From Adiantum capillus-veneris (Eukaryota > Streptophyta > Polypodiopsida > Polypodiales > Pteridaceae): DNA of 64,000 nt. The stretch spans positions 169,393,740 to 169,457,739 of the forward strand of contig CM043944.1 in NCBI GenBank assembly GCA_014529385.2. Reading direction: 5' to 3'. The notes beneath the pieces are model-generated. The model did not search any database. It was not told the DNA's origin and saw nothing but the letters and a program-made list of their open reading frames with translations. A program made the position numbers and the translations under genes. Of the stretch, positions 54,994 to 64,000 are shown piece after piece; position 1 is the first letter of the stretch, and the number at the start of each line of letters is the position of its first letter.

Positions 54994-56044
54994 CGTCCCT
55001 TTTTTTTGCTTTTAACGTTGAAGGTTACTTTTTCACTTTGAACTTACAGTAAAGGACCTCAACTTCCAAGCCTCCATTTTGCATGTCACCGGTGCTCAAA
55101 ATTGCACACATTCATCAGATTTCCATTCGGCCTTGCCATATCAAATTTCATCTTATTGAATCTAGATCCCAAGAACCTCACTACATTTCACCCTTCTCAC
55201 ATCCTTGAACGGCGATCCATAATGTTGGAAAAAACCCGATTTGCCTTCGTCACAGCGTCTATGAACTTGGCTTGGATGTATCCCAGCGCCCACGACTTTG
55301 ATCAGTGGCTTGCACACTTTGGTTGATTTCCTACATTGCATGCAATTTTCCAGAATCTTGGCGAGCTCAAAAAAAAACTCATGTCGATGCGCCTACCAAC
55401 GCGGCCCAGTGAGCACATACACGACCCCCTTGCAAATATTCCACAAGCCATAACTTGCCGTTTGAGGCCCAATTGACAATCCAAAAAGACCGGCATGCTT
55501 CCCACCTCAAACACTTCACATGTATCCACTAATCCTCATTATGCCCGCATGTCTGTACCTGACATGTCCATCGGGGACCTGCAAAACCTTCTAACTTTAA
55601 ACTAACATATCTCCCACATCGTGGCTCCGTTTGATGAACCGTCTGGACGAGCTCCTAGAGCATCTTGAAGATCACATTCTAGAGCATCAACTTAGCATCT
55701 TGGGCACCTTTAACTATCACACTAATTGGACCAGTCAGGGGTCTTTTTGGCCTAAAAAACTGCATCACGTATAAATCTCCGCCGCCACTTGCCTGTCGAG
55801 GACCTTCATACCTGCTTTAGCCCTTTGGCATGCGCCTGCTAGCACTTTTAGCATTGCATAGCACACTTCCCAGCGCGGATCTAGTTTGGTTGCACCATCA
55901 TTGCCCACCCCCTAGTTGAACTTTTATGTTCGACCACATATACGCTTATTGCACTAAAAACCTGCACACCAAACACACACTCTGTACACCACAAAAACAT
56001 CTGCATATGTATAAAATCTGGCATTTGCTACCCACCACTTTTTC
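54994..56044. other. 3' part of the gag-only element, no readable gene
   Basis: Several minus-strand frames of up to 75 codons (for example 55,302-55,529) without recognisable content. It is presumably the 3' untranslated part or a decayed second half. Confidence 0.4.
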
Positions 56045-58120
56045 TCATGCAAGTTTCCCAAGCCCCTGCTTTACCGCATCAACACCACCTGGGTCAAACA
56101 CCTTCCATTGATCGTCTGCATCCACCTGCAACGGCCTTTCATAGTGCTGCATCCTAGCACATAACCAATCATCTACATAATCTGCCCTTGGCATACTCCC
56201 ACCTCTCCAAGCATCCAGCAGAAAACTTATTATTTCCAACCAAGCATCACCAAATGCATCACCACTCCAATGAGACGTGCCATCATTGAGACAGAACATA
56301 ACATGCCCTCCCATCCATCCATATAAAGCGAGATCCTCCTCAAGTAAATCGTGCACTTTCTCGACAGCCCACTACACAGCAGCACTTATCAGCATACCCT
56401 TTAGCCACAACACACAAACTTCCTTTGACAGCTCGAACAAGTCCACACCTTTGGACTTTTCTTCATGCTCAAAAGGACCACTCCGCTTAGCGGGAAACTC
56501 TTTCAACATAGGCACCCCGATCACCATCACTTCCATACTCACCTCCATACTTGCCTCGATCGGCACCACCATAGCAGCAGACTTTTTCTCTTCAAAAGAA
56601 ACCTCCACCTGTAGAGGCACAGACCCTCGTATCACCTGCATTCTGGTCAAAGCTTTCCCAGCAAGCACATGTGCCTCTTCATCCATCTCACCCATCGGGT
56701 CATCAAACCCCCAATCGGCTTTGTTTTCAATGCATTCCTGGCCAAAAGAACCTATATACAAAGCACTACCCGTGCAATCCATAGGCAATTGCAGATGCTC
56801 TTCCCTTTGATGAGCATCCAATACCTCTTCCCTACCATCTTCTTCAACCTGTTCTTCTTCCTTAGCCACAACAACCCTCTCCTTCTTGGGAAACCCTTGT
56901 ATCTGTTGTACAATCAAAGCACCTTCCACAGCCACCTTGATGAGCATTGTCATCAGTATGGTGCCACACAAAACCCTCACCTACATGTCTCCATTTCCAA
57001 GCTCCAATGCTATCACCTGCTCATCCTTAATAGTGGCAAACACCACATCCTTATGCACATAACAATGTAACTTTACCTTTACCAACAGCGGCTCTTCGGA
57101 TTCTTTCTCCTACCTTGTATATCTATCCTCCTCGCTCGTTTCCCAAAATCTTGAGCTTGTAGCCTCATCATCTTCACCATAGGCTGATTCGGTATCATCA
57201 TCATCATCCTCTAATTGCTCCACAAAAGACCATCGTCATGCCCACTTTCGTCATCCAACCACAAGCTCTTGGCACCTATCACTTGGCCACAATCTATCAC
57301 CCTTTCATACAAGCACTCCACAAGAACATGCTCCACCTCTTTAAGCTGCACTGGGAACTTGACATCTGCTATTTCCTCCCCACACATAGGCTCTCTTCAA
57401 CAAAAGGCTCATCTTCATTGACGAGCTCCTCCATAATCGTCATAGACCCCTCACAAACACGCAACTCCCAAGGAACAAAGTCGATCAAAGGCGTTACCCT
57501 AGCAAGCTTAGGACTTTGCACACTTGGAACCAACCTCGATTGGTCCATAGAACATCCTACTATCACCGTAGGCACATAATTTGCAGGCTTTAACAAGCCT
57601 AGCTCCAGCTTTCTCTTCACTTTCTTACTCTTTACTCGAGGAATTCTGGTAGCCTTGGCATAGCTTCTCGGCTCTTCATAATCAATCTTCTCTCAAACAC
57701 ACGGATGAAGGAAAGCTAAGAACTTCTCCAGCTTAAAGAATTTTGAATTATCCACTTGGGTGACAGCCACCAAATCCCTCCAGCATGCTTCAAATTTATC
57801 CACAAAAACATCAAAATTTTGACCTCTATCGTGTTGCAAGCCTTTAATCCTCGCATCTGCTTCACTAGGGGATACCACTTTGCAAAGCCTATGTAGAAAT
57901 TATCGTCAAAAACCAACCCAATTCTGTCTATCTGCATCGAACCATGCCTTTGCTTTACCTCACAGCACCAAGACGGAAATGTATGCACCTTCTCTTCTTC
58001 ACTCCACATTTGTAATGACAGCATGAACAACTCAAAATCTGCCAGCCATTCGTCAGCATCTTCATCACCACTAAAAATTGGGCCTGCACTCTTCCACATT
58101 TCCTCTTACAAAAGCATCAT
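56045..58120 (-). pseudogene. Gag-like ORF of the non-autonomous element (about 690 codons)
   Basis: The likely start is ATGATG at 58,120-58,115, only about 17 bp after the 5' LTR. The N-terminus reads GPIFSGDEDADEWLADFELFM, like a retroelement gag (target motif 'F-G---ED-WL--FE'), then EADARIKGLQHDRGQNFDVFVDKFEACW. It continues through a middle with DQSRLVPSVQSPKLARVTPLIDFVPWE, an acidic Asp/Glu patch, and a C-terminal half at 56,045-56,980 ending WKVFDPGGVDAVKQGLGKLA. Frameshifts lie near 57,890 and 57,385. In-frame stops near 58,106, 57,695, 57,105, 56,980 and 56,372 are TAA, TGA and TAG; most fit CAA, CGA or CAG with C to T. No CCHC knuckle is seen. Confidence 0.7.
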
Positions 58121-58136
58121 CTGGGAGAAATCAGTG

Positions 58137-58883
58137 TGCTCCTCAGTGGGGGCACCAGAAGATGGGGAGGGAGAATGGGGAATACACTCGATAGACAAAC
58201 AATAGCCCCTATATAGCTCAGGGTAATCACAACACCCCTGTCCTCTTGAAAACACCTTCAAAAAAAGCAACTCACACTAGCAAGGGCTCACCTGCACTTT
58301 GTGCACACATGTCCTGCATAATCGCAAGACAGTGATCACATTGATCTTGCCCGCTTCCAACTCTTCCACAATTGAATACCTCTCTCTCTCTTTCTCTCTC
58401 ACACCATAGGGGGCCGGCGGGGGTGCACACACTCACACATACACCTTGGAGATGAGCAAAGAAGAAAGGGGGGAGAGACGATGCCAAAAACTGGCAATGA
58501 CAGCTTCTCCTTCAAAGAAAAACACCATGTACAAAATACATATGTCCTCCTCTAGCTCGCACTATGGCCATCACCAAGGCCATCACCAATCCGTACAGAG
58601 GTGCACACACCTCCCTCAAAACTTGACTCCGTCGACACACGCCTCAATAAAAAAAATCACCGTTCGCTTCACTCAAGCCATAGCTCCTCCTCTTGGTATC
58701 CCTCGTTGGCTCCCTTTTTTGCAAAGCACTCACCGTTCCAAGCCGCTTTATGGACAACTCTTCACCCTTGTGTGCTGGCTTCCACTCCCGAGCATGGAAA
58801 GCCCTTCCCTTTCTTCTTCTCAATTCCCTTCCCCCAGCAAAAAGAAAACCCTTCCTTTTTCTCCCCAAGTTCAAAGAAAACAA
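58137..58883 (-). repeat. 5' LTR of the gag-only element, truncated
   Basis: Collinear with 54,096-54,853, from TGCTCCTCAGTGG to TTCAAAGAAAACAA. At 58,884 similarity stops: the left LTR continues AAGAAAACCC whereas here GATGAGGGATC begins. Confidence 0.85.
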
Positions 58884-58932
58884 GATGAGGGATCACGAGG
58901 GGCTACCAATGGAAGGATTTGTGAAGGTACTT

Positions 58933-59900
58933 TTATGAAGCAGGAAGAGGGGGGCATTGGAATGTGTTTTTGGAGTTTAGCGGCAACACTAAGTAAATAA
59001 TAGAGTGGTCTGACCAAAATGAGAAGTTAGTGCCTGTTATTATGTTAGCGAAGAAATTTGTAGTCCAAATGTGGTCCAAAGTTGAATCGTAGATTGTTGT
59101 GCTGTGGGTTATATGTTGTGTCATGTTGTGTGTGGAGAGAAGGTTAGAAATAGCAAGGTATTGAGGGGTTTGGTAGTTAGCATTGATGTTGAAGTCACCA
59201 AGTAAAATGGTAGGGGTGTGTTGGAGGTGAGGTGTGAGTAGTGTGGTCAATGTTTGCAAGAGCAAGGGAAGTGGAGTTGAGGGTTTGCGGTACAATGTTA
59301 TCAAGTTTATTGGTGGACTATGTGATGTACTAAGGAGTGTTGTAATCCATTCTATTTCACTCATGGAAATGATGTTGTGGCGTTGTAGATGTATGTTTTT
59401 CTTTGATGTGAAGAGGGATACTCCCATGGGGCCAATTGTTAGAGTATGTGTGTAACCGTGTATGGCCACTGTGTTAGGATGTTGTAGCTTTGTTTCTTGG
59501 AGACAAAGAATGTGGGAGGCCATTAAGTTATTATCATGAATAAGGTTGTTGTAGTGTTTCTTAAGGGACACAATGTTAAGAGATTGTATTATCAAGTGAT
59601 TGCCGGGCAAAGAGTGGAGGTAAAGCTGTGAAGGTTGCCAAGTGGCATGTGTTTTGAGGAGGTGTAGCTCAGCTAGAACTGTTTGGTCTACTTTAATATG
59701 ATTGGAAGTTAATTTTGTCAGGAGGTAAAGGTTGTTGGGATCTCTTACGTGGGAGAGGGCAGTGTACACAAGGCTGTGACTTTGGATGCTGGTTGGATCG
59801 AAAACCCAAGGTGTCCAGTGGTCAAGCCTTGTGCATGGTGTATGGTTCTAGCAACTGCAGATTGAATTGGGAATTGTGTTCTAGTAATAGTGTTTAGGAA
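58933..59900 (-). pseudogene. Helicase motif VI fused to EEP endonuclease
   Basis: A 278-codon open frame (59,769-58,933). It begins VYTALSHVRDPNNLYLLTKL, the last Pif1 helicase motif (usually ALSRVRD). After about 60 linker residues it runs into an EEP nuclease: SLNIVSLKKHYNNLI, HILCLQETK (Glu), TIGPMGVSLFTS, INLITLYRKPS, TILLGDFNINANYQ (GDFN), YDSTLDHIWTT (LDHI) and SFWSDHSIIYLVL (SDH). These are the metal-binding and catalytic motifs of the APE-like family, all present. Upstream, in a shifted frame (59,780-59,900), is the preceding helicase motif (ARTIHHAQGLT). The nuclease domain therefore survives with an open frame. Confidence 0.88.
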
Positions 59901-60009
59901 GTTTTTTCCTATTTGAAACTCATGTGCTATTTTTTGGATTGGTGTCCATTTTGTATCTATTTATGTAATGTATAGTTGTTGGTTTTCATATCTAGTTTTT
60001 TGGCCTACT

Positions 60010-61000
60010 TTAGTGGTTTGAAAGCGAATCCAGATGGTTTTTGTCGTGGAGTTTTGTGTTACTACTTTTGAATATACCGTCGGCTCCATTGACTAGGCCA
60101 TCTATAATGTCAATATTTCCAGCACAAAGTTCTACAATTAGGCCTGGTTTTAAGTGAAGTTTTTTATGAAGACTTGCTGTCAACTTTGGATCTATTAGTA
60201 GTTGAATAGTTTTGTTGCAAGTTTTTGCCCTTGTGTCTTGTGCTTCAATAAGTAGTGGTGTCCCTATGGAAAATTTGAAAATATGTTGGTTGTGTTGGTC
60301 TTTATCTTTGTTCGCATAGTAAAGGTGGGAGACCGTGACTAGATGAGGTACTGTGCCCATGTAATACGTATTGAGGAACAAAATGTCTTCATTGGTGTGT
60401 TTTGAAATGCGTATCCAGTTGATTATGTCGATGAATGTCTTATTAGTTTGTCTCATGGTGATTGTTAACTCATAGCACTTTATGCGGTCATGCCACAAAG
60501 AGGGTGAGATAGCTTCGAGCAACTGAGGTTTTCTGGAAAAAATCCAAGAGTCACATACTAGACTAGCTTGGGAAATATTGTTGCACAAGACAACATCAAC
60601 ACCACCGAATGGAAGGTCGTACTTGTTTTTTATTGCGTGCAGACGAGAGTCTGCCATAGCGAAGATGTTGGTTCCAATCAAGGAGAATTCATCAAAAACG
60701 GCTAATTGTACGTCTCGATAAAGTAGTCGTAGCTCTTTCAGCCTCTTAGGTGATAGGGAAGTGTTAGATGATGTGAGTAGTGTCAAGTGGAGGGCCAAGT
60801 GGATAGTGGTTCCACCAATGTTAAAAGCAGCCTTGCCTGTGTATGCCATTAGTAAATCTTTTGTAGTTGTTGGGCTGGAATGTGATCTGTGGTTATAGAA
60901 ACGTAGAATCCCTTGGACAATCAAAAGAAGGGTGAAAGTTTTGTCTGTGCTTGCGCCTCCAATCAGGAAAATGTGGATTGGTTCTGTGGGAAATCTAATT
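60010..61000 (-). pseudogene. Pif1-like helicase domain
   Basis: The ORF at 60,010-60,924 has LLMAYTGKAAFNIGGTTIHLAL (motif Ia), VQLAVFDEFSLIG (motif II, usually DE-SM-G), LPFGGVDVVLCNNISQ (motif III, usually GD--Q-PP), LTITMRQTNKTF (motif IV, usually MRQ) and PLLIEAQDT. Just upstream, at 60,937-60,960, the Walker A loop reads GGASTDKT instead of GGAGTGKT/S: two glycines are changed to Ser and Asp, each explained by one G-to-A. A frameshift at about 60,990 breaks the link to the N-terminal side. The helicase would unwind the donor strand; this one is dead. Confidence 0.88.
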
Positions 61001-61566
61001 TTTTCAGCATAATATCATCGAATATTAGCCTTTGTTGGGTATTAAGTAGCAAAATGCTTTTGTAATACATATCATTTGGTTGGAGCAGTATTTTTATGGT
61101 TGGTATAGCATGTGCATACAATTGGCGGTGTTGCATATTCAGGTCTTGTGTGATGTCAACATGAATATGGGAGGAAATATTAGATAGTGTCATAGACGTC
61201 AAAGGTGAACTAGTGCCTAATGAGTTGGTGTTAAGATTGTCTTTTAGTGTTGTGGTTTTGTTTTATTTAGATTCATTTGTATGAATGATAGGTTTATTTT
61301 GATTGTATTCATCTTTCCATGTGAGTCCATTTGTTAGATGTTGAGTTTCATTATTTATCCATGGTAGAAATAGAGGGCATTGTTCTCTATAATAATTATC
61401 TAAGTTCTTTGCGGCATTATATTTAACATATCATATAATTTTTGGTTTGGTACGTTTTTTGTATGTTTTGCTTGTTGTAGTATCTGTGGAGGCAAATTCT
61501 GCCAATGATATGGCATTAAGATCGGATAGACGTGTACAATATTTTTCTATGCTTGTTTCTTGAAAG
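61001..61566 (-). pseudogene. Helentron Rep-helicase linker
   Basis: The minus strand reads IFQETSIEKYCTRLSDLNAI, then TSKTYKKRTKPKI, a TGA where Arg is usual, YVKYNAAKNLDNYYREQCPLFLPW, and NTQQRLIFDDIMLKK before the Walker A region. This is the linker that in Helitrons joins the Rep and helicase parts. It is interrupted at its right end (61,567) by a solo LTR; the matching N-terminal side resumes at about 62,736. Confidence 0.8.
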
Positions 61567-61567
61567 A

Positions 61568-62735
61568 TGTCATAAAATCTAATATCTAATATCTAACCAA
61601 TACAAATGATTTTCTCATATTAAATTGATCACTTAATGTGGGAGAACAAACGGGAACAAGTGTTAAGATATAGACATGTGCTTATAGATCTATCTCAACA
61701 CGGGGCCAATGGTAAAGGGGTCCAAATGAGAGATGGTCTATCAAAGAGCAAGGCTAACCAATGGAGCATAATACCTTAGGTTTAGCTTCATTAAAGACCT
61801 CCAATAATGTGTGTAAAAGTCCTTTGACCTTAGGTAAGCTAGGGATAAGCTCGAGGCAAGAACCCGACCCAGCTCGAGGTGCTAGTCCTGCTTGTCATGC
61901 TTGATGACTGAGGTGCTTGAGGTGCTTGATGATTGAGGTGATTGAGATGCTTGAGGTTCTTGATGATTGAGATGCTTGAGGTGCTTGACATGCTTGAGAT
62001 CCTAGGGTTGCACTTGAGGTGAGAACCCAGCCCAAGCTTAAAGTGCTTAAGGGCCAACATTGTGGTGGGAACTGGGCCTATGCATGAGGGGATTGAGGTG
62101 TCAAAAAGTCAGATATTCAATCCCTACAAGGAGGGGGGGAGCCCTACATGAGGGGGGATGAGAGAGAACACCCACACACTCACACAAGGCATGCATGGTA
62201 CAAAGAAAGCAGAAGGGACACTTGTCAAGTTCCTCCTCATGTTGCCCTCATGGTGTGCCTGAAGCCTATTGGTTTGCCACCCAAGGGATCCAATGATAAT
62301 TTAGGATATTTAATTAATTTATTTTTCATTTATCAAGTCCTCTCTCTCAAAGGGGAAACGGGGACACTTGTCTCAAGGCTACCCTTGCTACTTGTAATGC
62401 CTCCTGCTTGTGATTGGCTAGGCCTAGAGGGGTCCAATGAGCTTCAAGCATGAGCTACAAGGGGGGGTCGACCCAAGCAAGCTAGGGGGTTGCTTGGAAG
62501 GTATACTCACCCTCATACACTCAAAAACACTCTCATTGTGTGCTATGCAAAGTGCAAGATCTCCCTCTACTTCTCCAAGCAAGTAGAGGTTGAGAGCCTA
62601 CACCAACACTCTTGGCTATGGAGTGCAAATCCAACCAAGAGCCATGCTTCAATGCTTAAGATTTCCATCTCCTTCTTCTTCATTACTATGCTATTATGTA
62701 TGCTAGCAAGAAGAGTTATGATAAGTGAGGAGCAA
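61568..62735 (+). repeat. Solo gypsy LTR inserted in the Helentron (copy 2)
   Basis: A non-coding block collinear with 1762-2887 in the same orientation. Shared marks are AATGATTTTCTCAT, the 'tccctacaaggagg' then 'gatgagagagaa' then 'cacacactcacac' series, the 'ttggctaggcctag' block, and GCCTACACCAAC then GCAAATCCAACCAAGA. It splits the Helentron frame between the SPPHERKMLL segment and the FQETSIEKY segment. A local minisatellite ('gcttgaggtgcttgatgattgag', cut here into variants) lies at 61,905-62,010. A target duplication is not clear; ends are approximate. Confidence 0.65.
61905..62010. repeat. Minisatellite of GAGGTGCTTGA-type units
   Basis: Repeats of 'tgaggtgcttga-gattgag' variants, about 10-21 bp, inside the solo LTR. 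They are not present at the matching place in the copy at 1.8-2.9 kb, so they arose after the two copies separated. Confidence 0.8.
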
Positions 62736-63480
62736 GAGGTGTTTTCGCTTGAGAAGCATTTTTCTCTCATGGGGAGGGCTTGTGTTTATGAGTATAAATT
62801 CTTGAGTTGCGTTGTAGAGAGGTACAGAAAGTGCAATATATATTGCTTGTTGTGAGCTTATTTCTTGTGTTTTTAGTATTGTGTTTCCTATTTTTTGAAG
62901 TCTATCAACTATAGTTGCATTGTTTTGAATGCAAGAGTCAAATTGTTCTTTGATTGCTTTGATGAGTGTGTTATCAAATTTTGTTATATATGAGGTGCAA
63001 TAGGTAGCTACTCCGTGTGCATTTAAAATGTATTGTACATCTGAATTCCAATCCCAAAGCTTTGAAATGGTTGGATTGAAATTATTTGTGTAAATATCTT
63101 TGATATCTCTTTTCAACAAAAGTGTTGGGCATGATATTTTGGATGATGTAGCTTGGATAAAATCCTCAAATCAAAGGTCCATAGATAGGATCCAGTGTTT
63201 GAATGTAATATTTGTAATAATAAATTATCTTTGATATGTTTGTGTTTCTTTTCATTGTATTGGATATTCTTATATTGAGAACGACAAGGTTCTAAAATCA
63301 TAGTGAAGGGCATCGGGTAGTGGGGGAAGTCAAAGCGGCATCCCTTGCATTTTTTGAAGCAAGACTTCTTATGCTTATGTGTTCGAATTTCCTATAAATC
63401 TATGAGAAGAAGCATAAAATTAGTTGTTATGTACTTATCAATGAAATCCACAACATCTTCGTTGGGATATTTCCCATAAA
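62736..63480 (-). pseudogene. Helentron Rep, two-Tyr part
   Basis: The ORF at 62,703-63,119 contains YILNAHGVATYCTSYITKFD; the tyrosines at about 63,002-63,000 and 62,990-62,988 form the paired-Tyr motif of Helitron Rep. Then come FDSCIQNNATIVDRLQKIGN, SSQQAIYIALSVPLYNATQEF and INTSPPHERKMLL. Upstream, in other frames (63,290-63,400), a zinc-finger-like CFKKCKGCRFDFP and MPFTMILEPCRSQYKN are readable. The last 25 or so codons of the left end belong to the inserted LTR boundary. Confidence 0.85.
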
Positions 63481-64000
63481 AAGGAGCATTTTCTATCCAT
63501 AGCATCCCATGATCATGCTAGCTACCCCGGCTCTAAAACTCGTTACAAAAAAGTAATCTTTGAGTTTTCCTAATATGGTTATATCTTTGGCTAGCAATTT
63601 CTTCATCTCGTTAAACCCGTTCAAGTAAAAGCGGACTGTTGTTTACAGGGTCGGACCATACCAAATCTTGTATATATGACTCTTCTGTTTGTGTGCTTGC
63701 ATGCACAATGGGGCTGAGCTTAGCAAGTGCTCCAATCAAAGGGTTCGAACATTTCTCAGCAGCAGCAGAAAATGTGACAAGGAATGTTGGTCGGTCGAGC
63801 TGTCTAATCATAGCGAAGGCATTTTTTTTTCAAATTTTCCTTGTAGTCAAGTGATGTTCGCAATGCCTCAAAGTCACGATATCCAAGTTGGGAAGACCAG
63901 AATTTCTCAATGTTAGTATCTCCAACAACTTGTTCGGCGACTAGTGTGTTGTGATTTAGCTTGCCTTTGCACATACAGATCCAAATGGATCCCAAGATTT
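63481..64000 (-). pseudogene. Helentron Rep, HUH part (N-terminal side)
   Basis: From the right edge the minus strand reads YRDFEALRTSLDYKENLKKK, then MIRQLDRPTFLVTFSAAAEK, the Helitron_like_N region. At 63,497-63,517 it reads HDHGMLW, the His-x-His nickase motif, after NEF-SRG. Next is ENAPFYGKYPNEDVVDFIDKY. Stops and at least two frameshifts interrupt it; a TAG and a TGA or TAG fall beside the HUH motif. Rep would nick and join DNA strands in rolling-circle transposition. Confidence 0.85.

Larger units (their letters stand above)
54096..58883 (-). mobile_element. Non-autonomous gag-only LTR retrotransposon
   Basis: Two direct repeats (54,096-54,993 and 58,137-58,883) frame 3.1 kb that encodes, on the minus strand, one long gag-like protein and nothing else. 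The right LTR is cut at 58,883 by the Helentron-like element; about 140 bp of it are missing. The structure fits the class called TR-GAG or LARD-type non-autonomous elements. Confidence 0.8.
58884..64000 (-). mobile_element. Helentron-like rolling-circle element, continues beyond the window
   Basis: On the minus strand, from the right edge to 58,884, there is a Helitron Rep region with HUH and two-Tyr motifs, a Pif1-type helicase, and a C-terminal endonuclease/exonuclease/phosphatase (EEP) domain. A C-terminal endonuclease distinguishes the Helentron/Helitron2 group from ordinary plant Helitrons. A solo LTR (61,568-62,735) interrupts it. The frame is broken in many places. The 5' end lies beyond 64,000. 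Confidence 0.85.

Noticed and set aside
56277-56810. 177-codon plus-strand frame
   Set aside because: It is antisense to the gag-like ORF, whose frame is much longer and has continuous character across stops.

Overview
This is a stretch of nuclear DNA from a land plant with a repeat-rich genome. It is almost entirely built from dead transposable elements, many nested in one another, and I see no intact single-copy host gene. The plant call rests on Ty1/copia and Ty3/gypsy elements primed by initiator-Met tRNA, a Tat-like gypsy element with an extra RNase H, fragments of a plant leucine-rich-repeat (LRR) receptor gene, and long CT microsatellites. A rolling-circle element with a C-terminal endonuclease, and a stand-alone retropepsin ORF whose wording I associate with ferns, make me lean to a non-seed plant, probably a fern. 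That is recollection, not something proved here.

Layout. 1-2.9 kb: gypsy RT fragment (-), then gypsy integrase/chromodomain fragment (+) and its LTR. 3.36-7.87 kb: copia element (-), 3' end lost. 7.9-11.2 kb: decayed ORF of unknown type (-). 11.6-19.7 kb: gypsy fragment (-) split by a nearly complete copia element (12,503-18,121, +). 20.9-22.6 kb: gypsy RT remnant (-) head to head with an RNase H/integrase remnant (+). 23.1-23.9 kb: LRR pseudogene. 23,944-34,980: Tat-like gypsy element (-) with two LTRs of about 2.5 kb. 35.0-39.4 kb: second gypsy element (-). 39.4-45 kb: LTR element (-) with one long coiled-coil ORF carrying three in-frame stops; its leader contains five copies of a 24-bp palindrome. 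45.7-47.3 kb: retropepsin ORF (+). 47.4-53.9 kb: LRR scraps, tRNA-like pieces and small dispersed repeats, possibly partly organelle-derived. 54,096-58,883: gag-only LTR element (-). 58,884 to the window end: Helentron-like rolling-circle element (-) interrupted by a solo LTR of the same family as the LTR at 1.8-2.9 kb.

Nothing here works as a pathway. Most nonsense mutations fit C-to-T (or G-to-A) change, as expected for heavily methylated silenced repeats. The most unusual signals are the palindrome array at 43,813-44,821 together with the long ORF beside it, and the helicase-endonuclease fusion of the Helentron-like element. Boundaries of decayed elements were estimated by eye.
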